Assembly: GCA_027578815.1 (NCBI GenBank)
Contig: JANBTH010000109.1
Location: 1-34,337 of the forward strand
DNA: 34,337 bases
DNA from: Coemansia sp. RSA 1804
Lineage: Eukaryota; Kickxellomycota; Kickxellomycetes; Kickxellales; Kickxellaceae
Direction: 5' to 3'
Positions 9,801-22,407 of the stretch are shown piece after piece. Each line of letters begins with the position of its first letter. Position 1 is the first letter of the stretch. Position numbers and translations under genes: made by a program. The notes beneath the pieces were generated by a model, which searched no databases, was not told the origin of the DNA, and saw only the letters and a list, made by a program, of their open reading frames with translations.

Positions 9801-12800
9801 AACTGCTGCCGCTTTTCTTCCCCGCCAAAAGCCGCTGCGGCGTCTCCATGCTCTGGAAGTAGTGGATGTCGGCGGCGGCCTGGCGCGCAAAGTCGCCGAA
9901 CACATCGGCGGCCTCGGCCGCGACTCTTGAGCGGCCAACCAGGCGCGAGGCCTCGAGCATGCGCCGCAGCCGGACTAGCGAGCCGGCGCTGGCGCCAACG
10001 ACCTCGGCCACCGCCGGATCGGCCAGCCGGGCAAGCGCCGCAACACGCATCGCATCCTCCGCATCGGGCTCCCGTCGGCCAGGCATCCACGCGGCAGGCG
10101 CGCCCTGGCGAGCGGCAGCCTCCAGCGGCGGCGCAGCAGGCGCAGCCTCGACGCCAGCATCGGCCAGCGGCGTGGAAACAAGCACAATGTGCGGCACACC
10201 CGCCGTGGCCACGCTGGCGGCCTGGTGCGCCTGGATGATCTGGAACACCGGCTGCTCCAGCGTGTCGCGCAGCCTGCGCACGCACTTGGCCAGATGCCGG
10301 TGCGTGCGCTGCGCGCTGGCGCGAAGCGCGGCGGGATTCGCGTCCTTCCACGCCGAGATCCGCACGTACTGCGCAAGGTCGCGCGCAATCGGCTGCTTGC
10401 CGCGCGCGAGGTGGTCGGCCACCGCCGGCGCAAACTGCAGGTAGTAGGCGACGGCGTTGCGCAGCGGGGCGTACACGGGGTCGGCACGCAGCGCGTCGGC
10501 CACGCAGCGCTCGGGCTCTGCAGAGGCAGCCAGGGTGCGCGCAGCAACGATGGCAGCGCGGTGCGCGGCGAACGCAAGCAGCAGGTTGAGGCGCGCGCGG
10601 AACTCGCCGGCCGGACATCCGTGCGCAAAGCGGTCGAGCGCCGCCGCCAGCTCGGCGCCAGTCGCCGCTGCCTCGTCCGACGCCGCTACAAGCACGGCGT
10701 ACAGACTGAACCACCACTCGGCGGCCACGCGGCGGGCACACGCCAGCTCCTGCGCGCGGAGCACGTGCGGCCACGCATTGAGCTCCAGCTGCCGCCAGCG
10801 CACGACCAGCCGCGCCGCCTCCTCCAGCTCCGCGCCCAGCGACGTCTCGCGCGCTGCGTGGGCCTCCCACGACTCCTGCGCGCGCGCGTAGAGCTGCTCG
10901 ACGCCCGCCAGCACCCGCGCCACGGGTGCCGTGGCTGCCTGCGCCAGCACGCGCGTGGCCGCGTCGCGGATCAGCTGCAGCCCCGCGTGGTCCGGCCACT
11001 CCTGCAGCAGCGCGGCGGCCCGTGCGCGGATCGCCTGCGCCACGGGGCGCGCCCGCACCGATTCGCTGGGCCACGGGTCGCGGTAGAAGTCGCGCACACG
11101 CGTTGTGCGGGTCCCCGACGCCGCATCCGGTTGGTGGCTGCTGCTGCTGCTGGCGGAGTCGGTTGCCGAGACCGCGTCGGCCAGCGCTGCCATGTTGGCT
11201 GCGCGCAGCTCGGCGTCGGCGCCGTCGGGCAGCATGGACGCCGTGTCGCGCCGCACCGAGTGCGCCGATGCGGCCAGCTGCAGCGCGGCCCGGCGCGCCT
11301 CGCGCACCAGCGACGGCCGCAGATCGGGCGCGCAGCCGGAGGTGCCGAACTGGAGCATCACGTACTGGTGGCACGCGGCAACCGCAGCAACCGTGTCGCC
11401 ATCGAGATCGTCGTCGGCCGGCGATCCGCCAGCCGCGGCCTCACCACCACTGTCGCCAGCAGACGGCCCTCCGCTCTCTTCGCTCTCCTCGTCGGCGAAC
11501 AGCTCCTCGTAGCCCGGAAACAGCTCGCGCACCAGCTCATCGTCGGTCGGATCCGGGCGCGCGCGCAGCTTGAACAGACTGGCCGCCTCCGCGTCGCGCT
11601 TGCGCTTGGCCTCGACTGCGCGGTGGTGGATGTCGTGGGCGTCGCGGAACACCGCATCGAGCGCGGCAACGTCGGGCGCCGCCAGGCGGCCGCGCGCCTG
11701 CACGCCCAGCACGGTGCGCAGAAGCAGCGCACGCACCAGCTCGCCGTACATCCGCAGCGCGCGCCCCTTGCTGCTGCCACCACCGGCTGCATTCGCACCG
11801 TCGTCCGTCTGCTGCTTCGGCGCAAAGAAGGCCGCCGCCTTGAGGCGCGCCAGCGCTCGCTGCGTCTCCGCGTTGGATGCCTCGGTTGCCGGCACGCCGC
11901 CAGCCGCAGGCATCGCGTAGATCTCGGCCACGAGCCGTGCGGTCTCGCGGTGGACCGCGGTCCGCGGGTCCGTGCGGCGGCACTCGTCCGCCAGCTGCGC
12001 CAGCGCATACGCGATCGACCGGGCGTGGACACACCAGATCTGCGCAACATCGCGGAATGCCGCGTAGTAGCGGGCCCGCACGCGCGCCTGGAACTGCGCC
12101 AGCGTGGCCACCAGCGCGTCGGCGGCCGCCAGCGGAAGCTCGTCGCCCTGCAGCAGCTGCGCACAGACGTCGCGCACGCGACCGAGCACGCCGGCGCAGA
12201 GCGTGCGCGCCTCGTGCCACAGCTCGGCGAACGGCGCAGCTGCGTCCCGGCCGGACGGCGGTGGTCGGAACACCCGGTCGATGCCCGACTGGCGCGCCTC
12301 CAGCGCTGCCACGTCGGCGGCAAGCGGCCGGGTTGCCGCGGTATCGGTGTCGCCGGTCATCGCGCGCTGCACATCGCGGATGGCGGCCAGTTGCGCCCGC
12401 GCGGTGTCGATGTCGTCGCCCAGCCATTCCCACCGCGTGTGTGCGCGCGCTGCGGGATCCACCGCTCGGTGCGGAACCGACAGCTCTAGCATCCCGCTGT
12501 GCACTGCAATGGTCGCCGCCAGGACTCCGCGCCGTGCGGCTGTGCTATTCTGAGCAGCTGCCGCACAGACGGCGTCGGCTGCGGGAGAAATGCACAATGC
12601 CACGCGGCCATCCGTATTTGTGACCCGATCCAGCGCTACGCGCCATCTGCCGGCAGCTGCCTCGATATCAAGGCTGCTACTATCGCTGGTGTGCAGCAGC
12701 GCGGATGCCAGCGCAGACGACAGACGATGCAGCTCTGCGCACGAGTCCTCTTCTGCCGTGTCGCAGACGGCTACAGCAGCAACTGCCAGCAGCCACACGA

Positions 12801-15800
12801 GCGCGGCAAGATCCCTCGATGGCGCCGGACTGGGCGGCGTGTAAGTGGCCAGCGCGCGCAGCATTCCCACGACCCCGTCGCGTGCGCCGCCGTGGTCCTC
12901 GAGCGCACAGTCCAGCAGACCGGCAGAGTGGCGCCACGTCAGCTCGGTGGCCACGGGCCGCGCGAGTCGCAGCAGCGCTGCCGACGAGTCGGACAGAACA
13001 CCGGCCACCGTCTGGCTGTGCAGCTGGTCGTGCCACTGGTCGATAATGTCGATTGCCAGCGGCAGCGCACTCGCCAGCATCTCCCCTCCCCTCTTCTTAT
13101 TCTCTGGCTTTGCTGCTGCTCTGCCGTGCTCGTTGAGCGACCAGCTGAGCCGCGCAAACACGGGCGCCCACGGCGACTCGCTTCCGACAGACATGCTGGA
13201 AACAACAGCGGTGCGCAGGCGCGCGATGCTCAGGTCCTGAAGACTGGAATCGTTTCGGCCAGTCATATGGTTGCTGCTACCGGATGCGAGCACGGCCAGT
13301 TGCGCCACCTGCTGCCAGTCGGCCAGCGTGCGGATATCGCCAAGCACAGCCGCCAGCGACATCCCAACGCTACTGACATCGCTAGTGTCCCCCTCTGCCT
13401 GCGCTCCACTCGCGTCAATCGCAGGGAGCGAGTCGGCGAACCGCGCAATCGCATCCACCACCAGGCGCCTGCTTCTACCGTTGCCGCGGGAACTGACCGT
13501 GGCGTAGAGCATGGCAATGGCTTCAACCACAGCCTCGCGCATCTCGGCCGAGAACACCACAGATTGTGCTAAAGGGTGCATATCAGTCGTCGCCATGATA
13601 TGCTTGTGCGCGGCACGCAGTCGTGCCTCGATCTGGCGCTCGTTAGCGTCGCACAGCGTCACCGGATGGACTAGCAGCCAGAGGCGGGCGCTGTGTGCGG
13701 CATCGAGCACCAGAGGCCGCACCCGCCCAAGCGTCAGCTGGATCTGGGCGCCGACGCTGCCAGGCTGAGAGCGAGTTAGCGCTAGCATCTGATGCAGCGC
13801 GGTCTGCGTCTCCTCGAATGCCACAGCCAGCGCACTGCTGTTGTCGCCAGCACTGCCGCCATTTTCGTTTTCGCCGGCAACCAGCTGCCGGATGCGCATG
13901 GCCAGGCGGTACAGCGAGCGAAGCACCGGCACGCAGGAGCCCAGATCGGAGTCCGCAGAGCAGTCGCCAGCTGCGGTGGCCGAACCAAGACTAGCCACAG
14001 ATGCCTCCCACTCATCGATCAACAGGTCGCACCCGTCGGCCACACCCAGGACACGCTGCAAGTGCGCGACATCCGCATCGGGCTGACGAAGAAGCGCCGC
14101 CCTCCGTGCCGACGCACTAGTCGCGGGCAACACAGCATTGCTGCCAACAGCATCGGCGGCGCCCGGCATGGCGGCAATGCGCTCGCGCTGGAACACGAGT
14201 GCCGCACACAGGACCTGGTGCCACCGCGCCGCAAAGCTATTGCCGGCAATGTTCCGCTGGAGTGCGCGGTGGAGCGCGGCATTCAGCGGCACAAGCGACG
14301 GCGCCGACCTCAGGATCTCAGTGCTCAGCTGGCATTCTACAGCAACCTGCGCGCGCGCCTGGCGCACGGCGCCAGCCAGCGGGGCCGCCAGAAGCGCAGC
14401 AACGACCGCCGACTCCTGCGCATTACAGTCGCTAGCCAGAATTGCCGAAAACAGCGCCGCTCCAAACGAGTCCGCGCCGGGCGGCAGCGTTCCGATTGCC
14501 GCTACCAGCAACGCCTGGCGCTCGCGCGCAGTCCCGGAAGTCATCGCCCTGCGCGCCAGATGCGCCTGCCAGCGGGCCACGGACACGGACGACCCGCGCG
14601 CAGTGGGCGCGTAGTAGGAGGCAAGCAGCGCAGCCGCGCAGCCATCGCCAACAAGTCGGGCAGCGTAGCCGCGCTGCGTGCGCTCGGCAACACGCACGGC
14701 CTGGTGGGCGACGGCTGTCAGGGTGGCATGCGGCGGCAGCATGTCGCTGGGAACCAGGCTGCTGCTCAGCCCAACAGACCGCGCAACAACCGCCTGGTCC
14801 GCCGAACCGGTGCCAGTGCCAGAGTCGATGGGCGGCGGCAGGACGCAGATCTCGATCCCTCGGTTGCGCATCGCGCGGGACAGCTCGCCATGCATCGGAT
14901 CCACCGCCATGACGATCCGGAAGTTGGGGTGCGGGACAACAGGGGCCGTGCGCTTCGGGTCCTCGGTCACGTGGAGCACGCCGCCGGGCTCCAGCAGCCC
15001 GTTGAGCCGGTCCAGCACCGAGGCGCTGCACAGGTTCGCGCGGTCCACCAGCAGCCAGTGCCCATTCACCAGCGCATCCACCAGCACGCCGTCCACCCAC
15101 TCGAACCGCCCGGCGGCCTCCAGCGCAGCCAGGGCGCGCGCCGCCTGCCGCACAGACTCGGTCTGCCCGGCGTCAATCCCATCGACGGCGTCGGCGATCT
15201 GCGCAACGGCTGCGCACAGACCGCTCGTGCTGGCGCAGCGCTTGACGCTGTGGAACTGCGAAAACGCACGGGCCAGCGCGGCACCTGGCTCTGGACCCTG
15301 GTCGGAGCTCGCCAGCAGCGCGTGGCCGAGAAGCGCCTCGACGCGCGCGAGAAGCGCGGTGCGGTGGCGCTGGATGTCGACCTGCTCGAATCCGCCGATG
15401 ATCTCGCTGGTATCGACGCCGGAGTTCATCGAGAACTCGACCAGCCTGCTGCCGGTCGCGCTGGCGAGCCACCGGACCATCGACGTCTTGCCGCACCCCG
15501 CGGGGCCAACAAGAATGGCCAGCCACCGCATCTCGACGCACTTGGCCAGCGACTCGAGCGCCCCGAGCTGGCCGTGGAGACACGCGAGTCGCGCAGCGTG
15601 TTCCGACGCAGCTCCGCCGCCACCAGGGCTGCTGCTGCTGGTGCGACGCGGCAGCACGGCGTTGCCTATCTGCACGAGTCCGTCGGTGACGTGGACGGCG
15701 GGAGCGCGAATGTCAATGCTGCGCTCGAACACGGCGCGGAACAGGGCGGCGACATGCAGGCGGTCGGCGCGGGTGCGCATCCGCTGGATGTAGAGCATCG

Positions 15801-18800
15801 CGACGAACTCGTCAACGGGCTTGCGCCCGGCCTCCAGCCGCGACGGCTGGCGCGCCAGCTCCATGAAGCGGCCGACGTCGCGCAGGTTGAATTCCCACGG
15901 CGCGCCCGACGCACCGAACTCGCGCCGCGCCATGGTCGCGTCGTGCATGCGGCCGTTGAAGGCGAGGATCCGCTGGGTGGCGGCAGGAGATCCGACCGGG
16001 CCGCTGTCGGCTCCGTACACGGCGCGGCAGATGGCGAGCAGGTCGTCGCGGGTCAGCTCGTCCATGAACACCTGCGTGAAGCGGTTGACGAACGAGCGCG
16101 GCAGGCCCTTGCGGCCGCCGCCCTGGCCGAGCGGATTCTGCGCAGCGAACACGCGGAACCCGGGCGCCAGCGCGAACTCGCGATCCAGCTCGGCAATGTA
16201 GACGGCGCCGCGGTGGTCGAGACACGAGTTGAGGCCCTCCAGCACGCTCTGCGACGCCAGGTTGATTTCGTCGAGCAGAACCCAGTCGCCGCGCTTCAGC
16301 GCCCGCAGGAACGGCGCGTCGCACCACGCAAACCCGCCGTCGACCGGCAGATCGGTGCCGAACAGATCCATCAGATCCGTCTGGTCAGACAGGTTGATCC
16401 GCACCAGCCGGTGGCCCGCCAGCCGCGCCAGCGTCGCCACCAGCGCTGTCTTGCCGACGCCCGGACTCCCCTCCAGAAGCAGCGGCTTGCCCACCTGCAT
16501 CGCGCGCAGCAGCTTCACCAGGTTGTCGAAGGTCGTGGGCGCATCCAGCGCAAACGCCGCGCCCTCCTGCGAGTGCTGCTCTCCGCACTCGACGAAGAAC
16601 GGCGCCACGCCAACCCTGGCAGCCGCATTTTCCGCCTCCCTCCGCCGCTGGAGCCGCGAGGCAAGCGGGTCGGCGGCCGTGGCCAGGGCGCGGGACGGCG
16701 CCACGCCAACCATCCGCGCAGCCTCCGCCGGCGCGATGCCGACGATGCCGCACAGGCGGGCCACGCACTCGGCCTTGACTCGCGCCGGCAGCCGCGCCGC
16801 TACTGATGCGCCGCCGTAGACCGCCGAGCCCTGCGCGCCAACCGCGTCAAGGAGAACCAGACACGCGCCGTGCACCACCCCAGCCTGTGCGCCAAGCAGC
16901 GCGTGGGTCCTGGCCACAAAGTCGGCCCAGAACAGGTAGTCGCGCAGGCTGAGCGGGTGCTGCAGAACCTTCAGCTCCGTCCGGAGGCAGGCGACGTAGG
17001 CGAGGATTGCGTCGGCGCACACGGCCGCCTCGCGCGGCGGAACTCCGCTTGCGCCCGAGGGAGTGGGCGACTCGAGCCGCCTGAGGAGGATCATCCGCAG
17101 GTCGGCGGCGTCCTGCGTGGTGGGCGCCCACAGCTCGGTGAAGCGGTTGCGCAGCGCCGGGCTGAGCTCGCGCTTCCCGTAGTCGCCGCCGGGATTCATG
17201 GTTGCCACAAACTCGAAGCCGTCGGCGGCCACCGTGGCCACCGGAGACCCCGACGCCTCTGCTGCTGAGCCCACGTTCTCGGCCAGCACGAGGGTGCGCG
17301 ACGGCTCGAGCACGCTGTTGAGCCGCTCGAGAACCGAGTCGTCCGCCAGATTCAGCTCGTCCATCAGGAACATGTCGCCCTGCTTCATGGCCTGCACAAG
17401 CGGCCCGTCGTGCCACGCAAACAGCGCCTGCGCCCGCGCAAGCAGCTCGTGCGCCCTCTGCAGCTGCTCCGCGCCGGCCTCCGCCAGCGCGCGGGTGCCG
17501 CGGTCGGCGGAGCGCCGCCACCGCGCCGCCAGCTCCGCCAGCGCACCCGCGCTATCGACCGGGCCATGCGTCGGCGGCAGCAGGCCAGCAACGCTGCTGG
17601 CCTGCAGAATCGCGTTGGCTGCGTCCACCAGCGCGGCGCGGTTGCGCACGGGCCGCTGGCCGCCCAGAATGTCGGACGACTCGGTGTTCTGGTGGCAGTT
17701 GACGATGCGCAGCTGCTGCGCGCGCGCCGCCGCCAGCATCTGGCACACCGTGGTCTTGCCGCACCCGGTTTCGCCGACAAGCAGCACGGGCTCGTGGAAG
17801 CGCAGACACAGCGCGGTGAGGATAAACAGCCGCCGCATCGCCGACGTCCAGGCAACGGATGGCGCCGAGCTCCCGGTGCGCGCCTCGAGTGCCTGGAACT
17901 CGGGCATCGCGCGCAGCGTGGCCTCCGAGTACAGCGCGTCCACATCGATCGTGCGCCGGGCGCCAGGGCCATCCTTCTTCGAGTAGAAGGCGCGCTCGAT
18001 GGCCCGGCGCACAACCTGGCGGTCGTCGGCGGAGCGCACGCGCTCGGCGAGAAGCATGAAGCCGTGGGCGGCCAGCTCGTCGCGCGTCGCGGCGTGGCGG
18101 CTCGCCCAGCGGAACAGGTCGCGCAGCGTCACGAAGCCGTGGCTGGCCTCGAAGATCCGGTTCTGCGCGCGCACCTGCGTCAGGTTGCGGTAGGCCGAAA
18201 CAAGCAGCGCGGCGTGGGTGGGCGGCACGCGGCAGCTGTCGGCGATGATCTGCTGCAGCTCGGACTCGGGGATGTCGTCGAAGTGCAGCTCGACGAAGCG
18301 GTTCCGGAACGCCCGCGACAGCGCCTTGCGCCCGCCGTAGAGCCCCGCCGGGTTCTGCGTGGCAAACAGCATGAAGTGCGGATGCGGACGCACCGTCTCC
18401 TGCGTCTCGGGAATCACCAGCTCCCGGTTGTCGTCCAGCAGCCGGTTCAGCGCCTCGAGCACGTCGGACGGCGCCAGATTCAGCTCGTCGAGCACCAGCC
18501 AGTGCCCGCGCCGCAGCGCCCTCACCAGCAGCCCCTCCTCGAACACCAGCCGCCCGTCCGCCGCCGACGCGTACGCGCCAAGGTACTCCTGCAGATCCGT
18601 GTGCTCGTGGTTGTTGATGCGCACAAACGTGTGCCCCGTTGCGCGCGCCAGGTGCTGCACCATGCTTGTTTTGCCGGCCGAGGTCGGGCCCTGGATCAGC
18701 ACAGGGTACCGCGCGCACATGACCGCGCGCGCAAGGGACCGGAGCTTGGCTGTGACGGATGGCGTCATCACGTAGGAGCCGCCAGAAGCGGCATCCTCCC

Positions 18801-19630
18801 CGTCTGCTTCCAGCCCCGCCGCGGCCGGCAGCCAGAAGCCCTGCACCAGCACGGCGGCGCCAGGGTCCGCGCGGCTCGGCGGCACGCGGCTGAGCAGCTG
18901 CCGCAGGTCGTCGCCCGCGAAGACGGCGCGCAGCTCGGCGCCCAGCAGCGGCTGCGTGGCGCCGTCCAGCTGCGTAGCGAAGGTCATGAGCAGGCCGTCG
19001 TAGAGCGCGCGCTTCAGCGAGTACGCCGGCGCATGGTCGCGCGCATACGTCAGCGCGCGGGTCAGGGTGCGCAGGCTGTAGTGCGGCCTCTGGCCGGCGC
19101 CATCCACCAGCCGGTGCTCCGCCGCCAGCCGCTTGGCGGCGCCGTAGAAGCCGATTACGCGGTGCGCGACGGCCGGCGGCGTGGTGGGCGGCAGGTGCGA
19201 CCGGACGATGGCCAGCAGGTCGTCGGGATGCGAGTCCGGCGGATGCACGAAGAACTCGGTGAAGCTGCTGCGCAGCCCCGGCGGCAGGTCGCGCTTTCCC
19301 ACGTCGTTGGACGGATTCATGCAGGCGAACAGGCGGAAGTCCGGGTGGCACTTGATCCGCACGCCGGTTTCCGCCAGGAGCAGCGACCGCGCCTCGCTCT
19401 TCTGCAGCAGGCCGCCCAGACACGCCAGCGTCTCGGCCGTCGCCAGGTTGATCTCGTCGAGCAGAATCCACCCGCCGCTGCGCGCCGCCTTCACCAGCGC
19501 GCCCTCGACGAAACTGAACACCATGCGCACGCCCTTCAGCGCCTCGAACTCCTCCACCCGCGCACTGAACTCGCGCCACTCGGCCGCCAGCTCGTCCACG
19601 CTCGCCCGGGTCAGCCGCTGCCTCTTGCGC

Positions 19631-19669
<39 letters not shown>

Positions 19670-22407
19670 CTACTCTCCTGCTCATCCTCAGCGGATGCTG
19701 CCGCGCGGGCCTTGGCCATCACCTGCTCGGCCATTCCGACGGAGGCTCCGAACAGCCCGGCCAGCCGTCGCCAGTCGCGCTTCCCAAACGCCGTGCGCAC
19801 CCTGTCCAGGAACGCCGCATTCTTGCGCACAGACACCGTGCGCCCAAACAGCGCGTCAAACGACTCGCGCAGCCGCAGCGCAAACACCGAGATGTCAACC
19901 GGACGGAACCCGCCGAGCAGGTCGGACGAGTCGCTCTGCTGCGAGAGATTGAACACCGCGAGCGGACGGCGGGTGAGCGCCGCCAGATGCTGCACCACGG
20001 TGGTTTTCCCCGTGCCGGTCTCGCCAAGAAGGAGCGCCGGCTCCGCCAGCTGCACACACGCGGCGATGCGCTCCAGAAGACAGCTGGCGTGCCGCGTGGT
20101 CGCAAACGGCATCCGCTCGGTCGGCGCCGGCGCATCGTCGATTGGCAGCAGCGCGCGCCCAACCGACAGCGTCATGCCGGTGGCCGCCACGCTTGGGCTG
20201 TGCTGCGCGATGAACTGGTCCGTGCGGTTGGTTGCGATGCCAAACGCCGTCGCGCCAACGCGCTGCACCAGCCGCCGCCACTTGTCGTAGTCCGGCTCGC
20301 GCATCGTGAAGACGTCAACCGCCTCCGTGAACATCGCAAACGCATCGTCCGGAGCGTTGCGCTGGCTGAGTCGCGTGCACCACTTGATCAGATCGCCGGT
20401 GCTGAGAAGCGACGATGCCGCCGATCTTGATCCTCCTCGCAGCGCCGCCGACGACGGGTTGGCCGACACGATGGAGGCGGCGGCGGCAAAGCTGGCGGCA
20501 ATTGCGGGCGCCTGGTGGGCCAGACGCGGAAACGCGCCGCCGATGATCAGCGGAACCTCGCTCTCGCGCGCCTCAATCGCCAGGCGGGTCCACATGCTGC
20601 TTCCAAGCAGCCCGTCGCTCCCCATGCGTCCCGCCGACGCCGACGCCGACAGCGTGGCAAACAGCCGGAACCTGATGTGCGCGCGCACGGTCTCGCCCCG
20701 CGTGGCCAGGAACAGGGCGTGCGACTCGAGCAGCGGAACAAGCGTCTGGATCACGTCCGGCGGCGCCAGATCAATGTTCTCGATCAGCACCCATTGGCCC
20801 TGCGCAACCGCCGTGGTCAGCAATCCGGCGCGCCACTCGAAATCGCCCGCCCGCTGCGTGGTCACATAGTTGCCCAGCAGCACCTTCGCATCCATGTTGC
20901 TGCTCAAGTGGATCGTGACCAGCTCGTTGCCGGTGCGCCGGGCCATCCATTCCACCAGCGATGTTTTGCCACACCCCGACAGGCCCTGCAGAAGCACCGG
21001 CTCGCTGCGCGATGTGGCCAGTGCCATCTCGCGGATGTTCCTGACGACTGTTGGCGTCAGCACCAGGCCGCCCGACCCGCTGGCTTCTATCCGTGATGTG
21101 GTTTCCGATGTCGGCGTGTGATGGGCGTGAAGAAGCACGCCGCCCACGTTTGCCACGCATCTGGCCAGATCTGATTCCGTGATCCACGCGTGCTGGGTGC
21201 TCGTGGTGGTGGCAGCAGTGTCGTCTTCAGCAGACTGCGACTGCCACAGGCCCCGCCGGTACGCCTGCTGGTTTGCCATAACCATCATGCTGCCGGCGGC
21301 CTCGTCAAACGAGCGCTCCCCGTCGCCCAGCCATGCCTGCGTGCGCGCGATAAACAGAGTATCGTCGATTCCCAGCGACCGCAGCAGCGTGGCCCTCCCG
21401 TTGTCGGACAACGCCTTGACAACACACACGCACTCGCAGGCAAGCAGCCTGGCCAGCGGAGTGCTTGCTGTGCCCATGAGCGTGACAAGCGGGGTCATCC
21501 AGTCCCACGTCGCGATGCCGTCGATTGTCTCGGGGAGCTTGCGCAGCAGACGGTAGGCAACCATGAGAATCGCCTCCTCCTCCTGCGTACCATGGCTGCT
21601 GGCGGCTGCCACCGCGTGCTGTGCAATGCTGGATCCGTTGCGATGCTCAAAGTAATCGATCACCAGGCTCCTGATCTGCGGCGCCGTTCCCAGCAGGATC
21701 CCCGCCGCATAGGCCACACGCAGATCGGCCTCGGCGTGCAGGTCTCCCGTGTGTGCTGCGGGGATTGCGTGGCGGAACACGGTTACCGGTGCCTCGGGCA
21801 GCGTCCAGCGAGCTACCAAGTCTACCAGAATCGTCCGGAACACCGTGCTCACCGCCAGCGCCAGCCTCCCATCCGTCCACCGGCTGGACACCGGTGCACC
21901 ATCGGTGCTGGATATCCCAAGCAATCTCGAGCTCCATTTCCCAAGATCATCGGTGGCGCCGAGAAGAAGAAGCGCGGACAGCCGGTCGAGCACTCCGCCA
22001 ATGGTTGCTCTTTCTGGCGCGCTGGCCCATTTCTCCAAGTGCTCGAGTATTTTCTCCGCTGTTGCGCCAACGCCAATGTTCCCTTCACCTTCCGTCTCCT
22101 CCTCCTGCCGGATCGTCTCGAGCAACCACACAATTGCTTGCGGCAGATCGATGCTCAGCGGATCCACGTCAATCACCTCCACGCTTGTCTCTAGACTCCG
22201 GTGGATTATACGTTTTTCCTTCTCCTCGTTCTGGACCGTCGCGTCTTCTTCCACGATGGAACCACCAGCTGCGGCTTCTTCATCGCTGGTTCCGTTGCTC
22301 AACCGGGTGGTTGAATGTGCTCTGTTGAGCTTCTCCAGCCCCTGCGTTACCACGCTCATGGCATCGCGTTCTTCCAGTCGCAATCTTTGATCTGTTGTGC
22401 CAACCAT
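5092..22407 (-). CDS. MDN1: Midasin (Mdn1/Rea1), dynein-like AAA ATPase of 60S assembly
   Basis: A single intron-free frame encodes 5771 residues (yeast about 4910, human about 5600). Midasin pulls assembly factors (Ytm1 and Rsa4 in yeast) off pre-60S particles in nucleolus and nucleoplasm. Six P-loops occur in order: GLSGCGKTS (~473), GETGTGKTT (~794), GPTSAGKTS (~1239), GETGCGKTT (~1544), GSPGVGKTA (~1979) and GPAGCGKTS (~2300). Walker B is DE in AAA2-AAA5 (LLDEINLA, VLDELNLA, LMDELNLA, LLDEINLA) but IENID in AAA1 and VDRAN in AAA6. A long helical linker follows (to ~4740), then a Glu/Asp/Gln-rich acidic domain (~4750-5430). The C-terminal VWA-like domain has the MIDAS motif DNSKS (~5544), which binds UBL domains of the substrates. 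Two polyglutamine runs interrupt it (914-925 and 5177-5189). The start ATG lies in a strong GCAGCCATGG context. Large ORFs on the opposite strand are shadows of its GC-rich codons. Confidence 0.98.
6841..6879. repeat. (CTG)13 / polyQ-encoding microsatellite in MDN1 acidic domain
   Basis: Thirteen uninterrupted CTG units on the plus strand read as CAG on the MDN1 strand. They encode 13 glutamines at about residues 5177-5189, inside the disordered acidic domain. All units use the same codon, so replication slippage can change the length. Confidence 0.9.
7276..7302. repeat. (TCC)n / polyE-encoding tract in MDN1
   Basis: This is a run of TCC-type units that read as GAG/GAA on the MDN1 strand. 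They encode a block of consecutive glutamates in the acidic domain linking the long linker to the MIDAS domain. Nearby sequence is also dominated by GAC/GAG codons. Confidence 0.6.
19633..19668. repeat. (CTG)12 / polyQ-encoding microsatellite in the AAA2 insert of MDN1
   Basis: Twelve uninterrupted CTG units encode 12 glutamines at about residues 914-925, followed at once by a basic RRKRQR patch. The run lies between the AAA2 LGGFRPVD strand and its Walker B segment. This is the helical insert that AAA2 of midasin is known to carry. Confidence 0.9.

Noticed and set aside
13792..16806. Plus-strand ORF of about 1000 codons opposite MDN1
   Set aside because: It is antisense to the AAA modules of midasin, full of Arg/Gln/His typical of reversed GC-rich codons, and has no domain. 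It is a shadow.
17410..20430. Second plus-strand ORF of about 1000 codons opposite MDN1
   Set aside because: Same reason: the leucine run in it is only the reverse reading of the CAG polyglutamine tract.
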